Assembly: GCA_025363355.1 (NCBI GenBank)
Contig: JANYEB010000122.1
Span: forward strand, 1 to 39,065
Length of the DNA: 39,065 bases
Source of the DNA: Chitinophagaceae bacterium
GTDB lineage: Bacteria; Bacteroidota; Bacteroidia; Chitinophagales; Chitinophagaceae
Direction of reading: 5' to 3'
Part shown: positions 1 to 7,132 of the stretch, in pieces
Position numbering within the stretch: the first letter of the stretch is position 1
Layout of the letters: every line of letters begins with the position of its first letter
The notes under the pieces: model-generated
Databases searched by the model: none
Told to the model about the DNA's origin: nothing
Seen by the model: only the letters and a program-made list of their open reading frames with translations
Translations under genes and position numbers: made by a program

Positions 1-683
1 GCAGCACCCAGCTCTTTTGCAAGGTCTAAAAGTATCCCCCAGTTTTCTGGTCCTTTTAATCCACGACCACCACTTACAACAATATCAGCTTCTGTTAAAC
101 TTACTTCGCCACTTACTTTATTAGTAGCTGTAACTTTTACTTTGCTCACTGCAACATCAATGTTTAAGGGGCTTACAGTAGCTGTGCCTTCACCAGCAAC
201 AACGTGAAAACTATTAGGATTTAACGAAATAATTTTAATGGCAGTTGCAATTGAAATATTAGCAGATGCCTTTCCACTAAACACCGATTTTTTTACAACA
301 AATCCATTTAAAGTATCGGGTAATGCAATAGCCCCAGCAACTAATCCAGCTTTTAAACGAGCTGAAACCCTTGCTGCAACAGCTTTTCCTGTTGTGTTGT
401 GAGAAAATATAACAACAGTTGCACTAGTTGCATTTGCAGCATCAGCAATAACTTTTGCATAAACTTGGCTATCTACATTATTCAAAGCTTCGTTAGCAAC
501 TTGATGAATTGTCGCAACTCCATATTTGCCCAAAGTAGTTAAATCATCTTTAACTGTTCCTAACACTAAGCCTTCTGCTGCAACACCTAATTGTTTTGCA
601 ACTTGAGAGCCATAGCTCAATGCTTCATAAGATGATTTTTTTACTTGTCCTTCGGCTTGATCTATAAATATTAAAACTTTCAT
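1..683 (-). CDS. etfA: Electron transfer flavoprotein alpha subunit, partial (C-terminus beyond window)
   Basis: EtfA carries the FAD of the soluble EtfAB heterodimer, which takes electrons from acyl-CoA dehydrogenases and passes them to a membrane quinone oxidoreductase. About 227 residues are visible. The protein starts MKVLIFIDQAEGQVKKSS, the usual EtfA N-terminal fold, and reaches the conserved VVSGGRGLK segment that opens the C-terminal FAD-binding domain. The rest of that domain lies before position 1. The ATG at 683-681 is the only reasonable start. It lies downstream of etfB on the same strand, with a 143-base gap filled by an inverted repeat (690-828). The two genes are probably co-transcribed from the promoter upstream of etfB. 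Identification is firm; completeness cannot be judged. Confidence 0.93.
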   Translation of the reverse strand, partial: MKVLIFIDQAEGQVKKSSYEALSYGSQVAKQLGVAAEGLVLGTVKDDLTTLGKYGVATIHQVANEALNNVDSQVYAKVIADAANATSATVVIFSHNTTGKAVAARVSARLKAGLVAGAIALPDTLNGFVVKKSVFSGKASANISIATAIKIISLNPNSFHVVAGEGTATVSPLNIDVAVSKVKVTATNKVSGEVSLTEADIVVSGGRGLKGPENWGILLDLAKELGA

Positions 684-689
684 TTTAGA

Positions 690-828
690 AATTTGGCAAT
701 TCGACAATTTGGTAATTCGACAATGAAAACGCAAATAGTCAAACGTTGTTATTAAATCAATTAAATTTTTACTTGATAAAAATAATGTCAATCATTGTCA
801 CATTATCGAATTATCAAATTGGCTAATT
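690..828. repeat. Echo-type inverted repeat between etfB and etfA
   Basis: The left arm (690-725) holds two copies of a 16-bp word, AATTTGGCAATTCGAC and AATTTGGTAATTCGAC, then AATG. The right arm (793-828), reverse-complemented, aligns to the left arm over all 36 positions with 28 identities, so the transcript could fold into a long imperfect hairpin with a 67-base loop. The right arm overlaps the etfB stop codon (827-829). No protein is encoded. Confidence 0.75.
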
Positions 829-1570
829 ATATAACCTTCGCTTCTTCGTGCAACAATCTTACTAGCTCTGCAACATTATCAGCAGCTACTAATTTAACAC
901 CAGCTTTTGCAGGAGGAAGTTCAAAACTTGCAATGCTAGTTAAAGCATCAATTGCAGCAGGTTCAACCACTTTTAAAGGTTTTGTTCTTGCAGCCATAAT
1001 GCCACGCATATTTGGAATACGTTGTTCTGCAACCCCTTTTTGGCAACTTACCACCACAGGAAATACAACATCACATACTTCTTCTCCACCTTCAATTTCT
1101 CTTGTAACTGTTGCAGTATTTGCATTTACATCAAACTTAGTTGCTAAAGAAATGTATGGAGTATCTACTAACTCAGCAATCATTCCACCAATTGAAGAAC
1201 CATTATAATCAATGGTTTCTTTACCAGTAAAAATGATATCGTATTGATTTTGCTTTGCAATTTCAGCAATTTGTGCAGCGATATAATAACTATCGTGGCT
1301 ATCAGCATTTACACGAATAGCTTCATCTCCTCCAAGAGCTAATGCCTTGCGAATAATTGGTTCAGCATCTGTTAAACCAACTGTGACTAAGTGAATAATA
1401 GTTGTAGCATCTTTTTCTTTTAATTCAATAGCACGAACAAGTGAATACCATTCGTCGTAAGGATTAATAATCCATTGTACACTAGTTTCATCAAACTTAC
1501 TATTGGCATCTTTAAAGGCAATTTTAGAAGTTGTGTCTGGTGTTTTACTAATACATACTAAAACTTTCAT
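827..1570 (-). CDS. etfB: Electron transfer flavoprotein beta subunit
   Basis: EtfB is the AMP-binding partner of EtfA in the cytoplasmic electron carrier that links acyl-CoA dehydrogenases to the respiratory chain. The 247-residue protein begins MKVLVCISKTPDTTSK and carries the family's C-terminal signature around QRIPNMRGIMAA, followed by KPLKVVEP. The frame stays open 10 codons further upstream (to 1600), but the ATG at 1570 gives the standard EtfB N-terminus and lies downstream of a good promoter match (1609-1641). It is the first gene of an etfB-etfA pair. Acyl-CoA synthetase, acyl-CoA-binding protein and 3-hydroxyacyl-CoA dehydrogenase genes elsewhere in the window fit a role in fatty acid oxidation. 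Confidence 0.95.
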   Translation of the reverse strand: MKVLVCISKTPDTTSKIAFKDANSKFDETSVQWIINPYDEWYSLVRAIELKEKDATTIIHLVTVGLTDAEPIIRKALALGGDEAIRVNADSHDSYYIAAQIAEIAKQNQYDIIFTGKETIDYNGSSIGGMIAELVDTPYISLATKFDVNANTATVTREIEGGEEVCDVVFPVVVSCQKGVAEQRIPNMRGIMAARTKPLKVVEPAAIDALTSIASFELPPAKAGVKLVAADNVAELVRLLHEEAKVI

Positions 1571-1875
1571 CGGCGTAAATTTATTTAGTTGTTTATGCAA
1601 CTAAGTTGCAAAAGTAGTTGGTTTTTTAGATTGATTGCAAAGGTTAAGCAATTATTTTTTTGGAAGAACTTATTTGGCTGTTTAGTGTTTGTTTTAAACT
1701 ATTATAGATATATAAGGAATAAGAAATCTCTCTATAATTTAATAATTTAAAATACATAAATAGCAACTTGAATTTGGTTTTACGGGAAATCGTTTGCGTA
1801 GAAATACAATTATACAAAACACGCCGATTAAACGCATACATTTACCTTTCGCCTTTAATAACATTGTAAAGCTAT
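1571..1875. other. Divergent intergenic region, etfB / aldolase
   Basis: About 305 bases separate the divergent starts of etfB (minus) and the aldolase (plus). It contains the etfB promoter candidate at 1609-1641. The rest is AT-rich; I found no exact TAnnTTTG element for the aldolase, no hairpin and no credible gene. Confidence 0.6.
1609..1641 (-). promoter_or_regulatory. Promoter candidate for etfBA
   Basis: On the minus strand TTTG (1641-1638) is followed after 21 bases by TACTTTTG (1616-1609), an exact TAnnTTTG -7 element of the Bacteroidota primary sigma factor. It lies about 38 bases before the etfB ATG. Confidence 0.6.
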
Positions 1876-2538
1876 ATGAGTAAGAAACAAATCATCTTCG
1901 ACTTAGTTCCTCAACAAGGAATCCTTCCATTATACTTCAATAAAGATACAGAAGTAAGTATCGAAATTTTAAGAGCATTATATCGTGCTGGAGTAAAAAG
2001 TGTGGAGTACACTAATCGTGGCGAAGCAGCTTTAAACAACTTTGCTGCAATGAAAAAAGTGTGTGAAGCCGAAATGAAAGATATGTACTTAGGTGTTGGT
2101 ACAATAAAAAATGCTGAAATGGCTCAACAATTTGTTGATGTTGGTGCTGATTATTTAATTAGTCCAGGATTGGTAGAAAGTGTTGCTGCTGTTGCAGATA
2201 AAAATGATATGCTTTGGGTGCCAGGTTGTATGACGCCTACAGAAATTATTAAAGCTGAGACTTTAGGTGCAAAATTCATAAAATTATTTCCAGGGAATTT
2301 ATTAGGACCTGATTTTATGAGTGGTATTAAAGAACTTTTTCAAGGATTGAAATTTATGCCTACTGGTGGTGTTGATACTACTCACGAAAATTTAAGTGGT
2401 TGGTTTAAAAGTGGTGTTTGTGCTGTAGGAATGGGAAGTAAATTAATCAGCAAACAGCTAATGGAAGCCAAAGATTATGCAGCTATTGAAAGAGATACTA
2501 AAGCTGTAATTGAAACTATAAAAGGAATTAGAGGATAA
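1876..2538 (+). CDS. eda: 2-dehydro-3-deoxyphosphogluconate / 4-hydroxy-2-oxoglutarate aldolase (class I)
   Basis: Class I aldolase that splits 2-keto-3-deoxy-6-phosphogluconate into pyruvate and glyceraldehyde 3-phosphate, the last step of hexuronate/gluconate breakdown. The 220-residue protein has the KDPG aldolase TIM-barrel layout: Glu44 in VEYTNRG (general acid/base position), GVGTI at 73-77, and the Schiff-base lysine as Lys136 in FIKLFPG. The motifs differ slightly from the enterobacterial forms, as in the longer Bacteroidota subfamily. The next gene, 80 bases downstream on the same strand, is a hexuronate-type MFS transporter, which supports a sugar-acid role. No kinase, isomerase or regulator of the pathway is adjacent. 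KDPG versus KHG preference cannot be read from the sequence. Confidence 0.88.
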   Translation: MSKKQIIFDLVPQQGILPLYFNKDTEVSIEILRALYRAGVKSVEYTNRGEAALNNFAAMKKVCEAEMKDMYLGVGTIKNAEMAQQFVDVGADYLISPGLVESVAAVADKNDMLWVPGCMTPTEIIKAETLGAKFIKLFPGNLLGPDFMSGIKELFQGLKFMPTGGVDTTHENLSGWFKSGVCAVGMGSKLISKQLMEAKDYAAIERDTKAVIETIKGIRG

Positions 2539-2542
2539 CGAT

Positions 2543-2612
2543 TATTTTAAATGTTGAATTTTAAATGTTGAATTAGCTTGCCATTTAAAATTCATCATTC
2601 AACATTCAAAAT
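2543..2612. repeat. Echo-type inverted repeat between aldolase and MFS transporter
   Basis: Two exact tandem copies of TTAAATGTTGAATT (2547-2560 and 2561-2574) are followed by an approximate inverted copy at 2583-2612, which contains ATTCAACATTC and ATTTAAAATTC. The pair could form a hairpin filling most of the 80-base gap. There is no T-run typical of an intrinsic terminator. Confidence 0.75.
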
Positions 2613-2618
2613 AAAAAA

Positions 2619-3923
2619 ATGAACAAAGCCATAGGAAAATATCGCTGGACGATTTGCAGTCTAGTGTTTTTTGCAACGACTGTAAACTATCTTGATAGAG
2701 CAGTAATCAGTTTACTGAAACCATACATTGCCGAAGACTTCCATTGGGATAAAATTGCTGAAGCTGCCAATTATGCCAACATAGAAATTGCTTTTAAAAT
2801 TGCTTATGCTTTTGGTATGTTAGGTGCTGGAAGATTCATTGACAAAATGGGAACTAAAATTGGCTATGCTGTTGCAACTGCTTTGTGGAGTGTTGCTGCA
2901 ATTTGCCATGCTTTAGCAACAGGTGTTGGTGGGTTTAGTATAGCAAGAGTTTTTTTAGGTATCACAGAATCAGGAAATTTTCCTGCAGCAATTAAAGCAA
3001 CTGCAGAATGGTTTCCAAAAAAAGAACGTGCTTTAGCAACAGGCATTTTTAACAGTGGTTCAAATATTGGTGCCATCATAGCTCCACTTACAGTTCCATT
3101 TATTGCAACAAATTGGGGTTGGCAATGGGCATTTATTCTAACGGGTGCTATTGGTTTTATTTGGTTGATTTTGTGGTTTGTTTATTACGAAATTCCTAGT
3201 AAGCAAGCTCGTTTATCGCAAGCCGAATTCGATTATATCCACAGCGATAAAGATGAAATTCAAGAAGACAATAGCCCTAAACTTTCTTGGGGTAAATTAT
3301 TAACTTTCAAACAAACTTGGGCTTTTGCAATTGGTAAATTTTTAACCGATCCTATTTGGTGGTTTTATCTTTTTTGGTTGCCCGATTTCCTCAAAAAACA
3401 ATATCATTTAAGTAACGAAGGTGTTGCATTTCCAACTGCATTGGTTTATATTATTGCAAGTTTTGGAAGCATCTTTGGTGGTTATTTACCAATGAAATTG
3501 ATGGATAAAGGAATGCCCGTTTTTAAAGCACGCAAAACAAGTATGTTGATTTATGCTTTTTGTGTTACTCCTATTGTGTTTGCTCAATTAGCAGGTAGTG
3601 TAAATATGTGGTTGGCTGTTTTTGTAATAGGATTTGCAGCAGCTGCACACCAAGCTTGGAGTGCTAATATTTTTACAACTGTGAGTGATATGTTTCCTAA
3701 AAAATCAACTGCATCTGTAACAGGAATTGGTGGTTTGTTTGGTGGCTTAGGAGGAATTATGTTATCTGCATTAGTACAAAAAAGAATGTTTGTTTATTAC
3801 GAAAGTATTGGGCAAATTCAAACTGCTTACTACATTATGTTCTTTATATGTGGAGCAGCATATTTAACAGGTTGGTTTATTATGCACTTATTAGTTCCTA
3901 AAATGAAAAGAGTAGAAGCGTAA
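2619..3923 (+). CDS. MFS transporter, hexuronate (ExuT-like) anion:cation symporter family
   Basis: Inner-membrane importer of the major facilitator superfamily, probably for hexuronates or a related sugar acid. At 434 residues with about 12 hydrophobic segments it is the usual size. The N-terminal NYLDRAVIS segment and the first-loop motif around GRFIDKMGTKIGY are typical of the anion:cation symporter (ExuT/GudP) group. The ATG at 2619 follows the echo repeat and there is no Shine-Dalgarno sequence. It probably shares a transcript with the aldolase. A perfect bidirectional terminator follows (3940-3967). The exact substrate is inferred from the neighbouring aldolase. Confidence 0.85.
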   Translation: MNKAIGKYRWTICSLVFFATTVNYLDRAVISLLKPYIAEDFHWDKIAEAANYANIEIAFKIAYAFGMLGAGRFIDKMGTKIGYAVATALWSVAAICHALATGVGGFSIARVFLGITESGNFPAAIKATAEWFPKKERALATGIFNSGSNIGAIIAPLTVPFIATNWGWQWAFILTGAIGFIWLILWFVYYEIPSKQARLSQAEFDYIHSDKDEIQEDNSPKLSWGKLLTFKQTWAFAIGKFLTDPIWWFYLFWLPDFLKKQYHLSNEGVAFPTALVYIIASFGSIFGGYLPMKLMDKGMPVFKARKTSMLIYAFCVTPIVFAQLAGSVNMWLAVFVIGFAAAAHQAWSANIFTTVSDMFPKKSTASVTGIGGLFGGLGGIMLSALVQKRMFVYYESIGQIQTAYYIMFFICGAAYLTGWFIMHLLVPKMKRVEA

Positions 3924-3939
3924 ACAAATTATATTAAAT

Positions 3940-3967
3940 AAAAAGCGAACAAATTTGTTCGCTTTTT
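3940..3967. terminator. Bidirectional intrinsic terminator
   Basis: A 28-base perfect palindrome, AAAAAGCGAAC...GTTCGCTTTTT, lies between the convergent MFS gene (plus) and EVE gene (minus), with A/T runs on both sides so it can serve both strands. Confidence 0.88.
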
Positions 3968-3973
3968 ATATAG

Positions 3974-4384
3974 TTATTTCTCTCCAGCCATTTGCATTAC
4001 AATTTTCCATTCCTCTTCTTTTACAGTTTGTACAGATAATCTTCCAAGCCTGACTAAATCCATATTTTGTAATCTTGGATCTGCTTTAATTTGTGCAAGA
4101 CTGACTGGCTTTTTTAATTTTTTAAATGGTTTCACATCAACTACAACCCAAGCTGCTTCTTCAGTTGTAGGATCTTGATAAGATTCCTTTGAAACCTTTG
4201 CTATACCAACAATTTCAAGTCCTTCGTTGCTGTGATACCAAAACAATAAATCACCTTTTTTCATTGCCTTCAGATTGTTTCTTGCAGCATAATTTCTTAC
4301 TCCATCCCAAAATGTTACACCATCTTTTTCAAACTGCTCCCAACTGTATTTAAATGGCTCAGATTTAATTAACCAATAATTCAT
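3974..4384 (-). CDS. EVE domain-containing protein
   Basis: Small stand-alone EVE-domain protein (136 residues, the usual length). EVE is a PUA-like fold that binds modified nucleobases in DNA or RNA; the cellular role of single-domain bacterial members is not settled. Family motifs seen are the N-terminal YWLIKSEP, the WDGVRNYAARNNL segment around residues 26-38, and DLLFWYHSNEG near 45-55. It is the last gene on a minus-strand run and ends at a bidirectional terminator. The preceding gap (4385-4460) contains repeated short words. No restriction or methylation gene is adjacent, so nothing in the window ties it to DNA defence. Confidence 0.9.
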   Translation of the reverse strand: MNYWLIKSEPFKYSWEQFEKDGVTFWDGVRNYAARNNLKAMKKGDLLFWYHSNEGLEIVGIAKVSKESYQDPTTEEAAWVVVDVKPFKKLKKPVSLAQIKADPRLQNMDLVRLGRLSVQTVKEEEWKIVMQMAGEK

Positions 4385-4460
4385 AATTTTTTAATGTACG
4401 ATTTTAGATGTACTAAGTACGATGTAAAGCAAATAACAGATTTGCAGATTAGCCAACAAA
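4385..4460. repeat. Echo-type short-word repeats between LutA-like and EVE genes
   Basis: The 76-base gap contains GTACGAT twice, ATGTAC twice, and CAGATT twice (CAGATTTGCAGATTAGCC). This resembles the other echo loci but there is no clear inverted arm. Confidence 0.45.
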
Positions 4461-5183
4461 CTATTCAGCACCCATTGCTAAAACATCAACCAAGTGTAAT
4501 ATTTTTAAATTGCTTTTTTTATGTTCTATGCAGCCATCAATATGCATCAGGCAACTCATATCTGTGCTAACAATATATTCGGCCTCAGTTGCAGTTGCAT
4601 TGATAATTTTTTGATCTGCCATTGCTACACTAATAGGTTCAAACTTAACTGCAAAAGTTCCACCAAATCCACAGCAGGTTTCAACATCGTTCATTTCTAT
4701 TAATTCCAATCCTTTTACATTGCGTAAAAGTGTTCTAGGCTCTTCTTTTATTTTACATTCTCGCAGTGCTGCACAACTATCGTGGTAGGTAACTTTTGCA
4801 TTGAAGGTAGCACCTAAATCTTCAACCTTCAAAACATTTACTAAAAAATCACTTAATTCATAAACTCTATTTGATATCCTATTTACACTATCTTTTCTAG
4901 CAGAGTTTTCATAAATTTTTTGATAATAATTTTTTACAAAACCAATACAACTGGCACTTGGAGCAACAATGTAATCTGTGCCAGCAAAATCTTTCATAAA
5001 CTTATCACAAACATCTTTTGCTTCACCCCAAAATCCAGCATTAAATGCTGGTTGCCCGCAACAAGTTTGATTTGGGTTGTATTTAACTGAACATCCAGCT
5101 TTTTCTAAAACCTTAATCATATTAAAGGCAACTGTTGGATACAATTGATCTATAAAGCAAGGAATAAATATTTGAACGTTCAT
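4461..5183 (-). CDS. (Fe-S)-binding CCG-domain protein, LutA/YkgE-like
   Basis: Cytoplasmic protein with two cysteine-rich CCG domains (240 residues). The motifs are CCGQPAFNAG at 41-50 and CCGFGGTFAVK at 170-180, with extra cysteines Cys9, Cys137 (HDSC) and Cys211. CCG domains bind an unusual Fe-S cluster in heterodisulfide reductases, glycolate/lactate oxidases (LutA, GlpC) and ETF:menaquinone oxidoreductases. No lutB or lutC is adjacent, so a lactate-oxidase role is not supported by context. A membrane cytochrome-b/two-cluster protein lacking a CCG domain lies at 22688-24001 and is a plausible partner (inference). A TACATTTG promoter element precedes it at 5222-5215. Confidence 0.85.
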   Translation of the reverse strand: MNVQIFIPCFIDQLYPTVAFNMIKVLEKAGCSVKYNPNQTCCGQPAFNAGFWGEAKDVCDKFMKDFAGTDYIVAPSASCIGFVKNYYQKIYENSARKDSVNRISNRVYELSDFLVNVLKVEDLGATFNAKVTYHDSCAALRECKIKEEPRTLLRNVKGLELIEMNDVETCCGFGGTFAVKFEPISVAMADQKIINATATEAEYIVSTDMSCLMHIDGCIEHKKSNLKILHLVDVLAMGAE

Positions 5184-5214
5184 TAAATAATATTAATTGT
5201 TTATGTAAGTTGTA

Positions 5215-5222
5215 CAAATGTA
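5215..5222 (-). promoter_or_regulatory. Promoter -7 element for the CCG protein gene
   Basis: TACATTTG on the minus strand exactly matches TAnnTTTG and lies 32 bases before the ATG at 5183. No good -33 TTTG is visible; that position falls inside the upstream gene's terminator hairpin (5222-5250). Confidence 0.5.
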
Positions 5223-5250
5223 AAAAGGCATTCGTTGTGAATGCCTTTTT
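5222..5250 (-). terminator. Intrinsic terminator of the pdhA-TPR run
   Basis: The inverted repeat AAAAAGGCATTC / GAATGCCTTTTT has a 5-base loop and, on the minus strand, ends in a T-run 22 bases after the TPR stop codon. It abuts the -7 element of the next gene. Confidence 0.85.
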
Positions 5251-5271
5251 AATAAAAATATTTTATTGATT

Positions 5272-5940
5272 TTAGTTTACACTGAAATCATTTTTTTCAA
5301 CACTTAAACGATAAATGAATTTATCAATTTCGCCTTGTTTAGCTTTAGGGAATTTTGCTTTGATTTCTTTATAGAATTCTAAAGCTTCTTTGTTTTTGTT
5401 TAAAGTTTCACAAAGCTGACCAGCTCTCCACAAATACTCGGCACTAGTTAATTCGTCTTCAACAAAAGTTGAAGCAGCTTTTTTGTAGTAGCTGATAGCA
5501 TCGTCATTCTTTTTTAATTCGCTATATGCATCAGCCATTGCACCATAAGCAACCATTTGAACTGGTTTAGAATCGCTAGAAAAATCTTTTAAATTCTCAA
5601 TAGCTTTATTAAAATCACCTAAATGTAAATAACTCACACCAGCATAATAATGAGCCAAATTAGCAGCTTTGGTGCCACTGAAATTTTTAATTACATAAAG
5701 AACACCCTTGTTTGTGCCATCGCCATCAATAGCTAACTTGAAACTATCTTTTCCAAAATAATCTTCTGCTTTGAACATTGCTTCTTGAGCTTTTTGTTCT
5801 TTAGGAGCAACTATAAATGCACTATATGCATAATAACCACCAATAACAACAGCAATTGCTCCAACTATTGTTAATACTTTCTTTTGATATGTTTGCCACA
5901 AATTTTGAGCTGTAAGTAACAAATCTTTTTCTTCAGACAT
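5272..5940 (-). CDS. Membrane-anchored tetratricopeptide repeat protein (YfgM-like)
   Basis: 222-residue protein with a short cytoplasmic N-terminus, one transmembrane helix at about residues 22-44 (VLTIVGAIAVVIGGYYAYSAF) and a TPR-rich periplasmic part. Repeats are visible around AANLAHYYAGVSYLHLGDFNKAIENL, VAYGAMADAYSELKKNDDAISYYKKA and SAEYLWRAGQLCETLNKNKEALEFYKEI. This matches YfgM-like SecYEG-associated or chaperone-network proteins, though Bacteroidota members are little studied. It lies 39 bases after pdhA on the same strand and ends in a strong terminator, so it is probably co-transcribed with pdhA. A direct link to pyruvate dehydrogenase is not implied. Confidence 0.78.
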   Translation of the reverse strand: MSEEKDLLLTAQNLWQTYQKKVLTIVGAIAVVIGGYYAYSAFIVAPKEQKAQEAMFKAEDYFGKDSFKLAIDGDGTNKGVLYVIKNFSGTKAANLAHYYAGVSYLHLGDFNKAIENLKDFSSDSKPVQMVAYGAMADAYSELKKNDDAISYYKKAASTFVEDELTSAEYLWRAGQLCETLNKNKEALEFYKEIKAKFPKAKQGEIDKFIYRLSVEKNDFSVN

Positions 5941-5979
5941 TTTTGTTTGTTTTTATTAAAATTTATACGATTTTATTTA

Positions 5980-6975
5980 TTAATCAACGATGAATTCGTA
6001 GTTTGAATCTACATAAACATCTTTCAATAATTCATCATCATTTGGCCAAGGGCTTTCTTCCGCAAACTTAACACTAGCTTCTACAACATCATTAATTCTA
6101 GCATCAATTGCATCTAATTCTGCTTGAGTTGCGAATTCATTTTCAAGAATTGTTGCTGTAACTTTTATAATAGGATCTTGGGCTTTATATTCTTCAACTT
6201 CATCCTTACTACGATATTTTTGTGGATCAGAAACTGAGTGACCTTTATAGCGATATGTTTTGAACTCTAATAAAGTTGGTCCATCACCTTCTCTTGCACG
6301 TTTAACAGCTCTTGCAACAGCTTCGTGAATTGCTTCCGGACTCATTCCATCAACTTTATCACCAGGCATATCATAAGCATCTGCCAATTTATAAATATCA
6401 ATTACATTACTTGTTCTTTCAATTGAAGTACCCATTGCGTAGCCATTATTTTCGCAAATAAAAACTACTGGTAATTTCCAAAGCATTGCAAGGTTAAATG
6501 TTTCGTGCAACATTCCCTGACGAGCAGCACCATCACCAAAAAAAGTAAGGCAAACATTATCTGTTCCTCTATATTTTTCGGCAAAAGCTAATCCTGCACC
6601 AGTTCCTATTTGAGCACCTACTAAACCGTGACCACCAAAAAATTTATTTTTAACATCGAAAAAGTGCATACTTCCACCTTTTCCTTTAGCACAACCTGTT
6701 GCTTTGCCATAAAGTTCAGCCATACAAGCATCTGCAGAAGTGCCTTTTGCTAAAGCTAAACCATGATCTCTATATCCAGTAATGAATGGATCGTCTTGAT
6801 TTGTTGCAGTCATACAACCAGCTGCAATAGCTTCTTGACCTACATAAGCATGAAAAAATCCTCTGATTTTTCCAGCCATTTTGTACATCTCTTCAGATTT
6901 TAATTCAAACTGTCTGATGAGTTGCATTAACTCATACCAATACAGATAGGTTTCTTTTGAAAATTTTGTTGGCAC
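5980..6975 (-). CDS. pdhA: Pyruvate dehydrogenase E1 component, alpha subunit
   Basis: Thiamine-diphosphate-dependent E1 alpha subunit of the pyruvate dehydrogenase complex (pyruvate to acetyl-CoA and CO2, cytoplasm). From a GTG start the protein has 331 residues. The ThDP/Mg2+ motif runs from GDG (147-149) to ENN (175-177), and the loop YRYKGHSVSDP (241-251) is the phosphorylation-loop region of E1 alpha. An ATG further upstream at 7026 is in frame, but a promoter (TATATTTG at 7006-6999) lies inside that extension. The GTG at 6975 also gives the family-typical N-terminus PTKFSKETYLYWYEL. No E1 beta or E2 gene is adjacent, which is common in Bacteroidota. Confidence 0.9.
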   Translation of the reverse strand: MPTKFSKETYLYWYELMQLIRQFELKSEEMYKMAGKIRGFFHAYVGQEAIAAGCMTATNQDDPFITGYRDHGLALAKGTSADACMAELYGKATGCAKGKGGSMHFFDVKNKFFGGHGLVGAQIGTGAGLAFAEKYRGTDNVCLTFFGDGAARQGMLHETFNLAMLWKLPVVFICENNGYAMGTSIERTSNVIDIYKLADAYDMPGDKVDGMSPEAIHEAVARAVKRAREGDGPTLLEFKTYRYKGHSVSDPQKYRSKDEVEEYKAQDPIIKVTATILENEFATQAELDAIDARINDVVEASVKFAEESPWPNDDELLKDVYVDSNYEFIVD

Positions 6976-6998
6976 TTGCTTTATTTTTTTTCGAGGGG

Positions 6999-7026
6999 CA
7001 AATATAGGGGATATTACCAAAAACAA
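6999..7026 (-). promoter_or_regulatory. Promoter of pdhA
   Basis: On the minus strand TTG (7026-7024), 17 bases, then TATATTTG (7006-6999). This leaves a leader of roughly 18 bases before the GTG start at 6975 and excludes the upstream ATG at 7026 as the start for this promoter. Confidence 0.65.
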
Positions 7027-7107
7027 GTTTTAGGAAGATTTGGATTCGATTGCATTGTGTTTTAGATATGATAAACTTTTCTTTAAAACGAAGTAGGCAT
7101 ATTGTGT

Positions 7108-7115
7108 CATATTTG
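7108..7115 (+). promoter_or_regulatory. Possible -7 element for hldD
   Basis: CATATTTG matches TAnnTTTG at 7 of 8 positions and lies 17 bases before the ATG at 7133. No clear -33 element. Confidence 0.3.
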
Positions 7116-7132
7116 CACTTTAATTGAAACAA

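Noticed and set aside
795-1208. 137-codon plus-strand frame opposite etfB
   Set aside because: Shadow of the real etfB gene on the other strand; its sequence is a typical antisense of coding DNA.
1644-1841. 65-codon frame on the minus strand between etfB and the aldolase gene
   Set aside because: Composition is low-complexity, no promoter or family resemblance, and it lies in the divergent promoter region.
4461-5183. Assignment as lactate utilisation protein LutA
   Set aside because: Only the CCG-domain fold supports it; lutB and lutC are absent, so I kept a general CCG-domain call.
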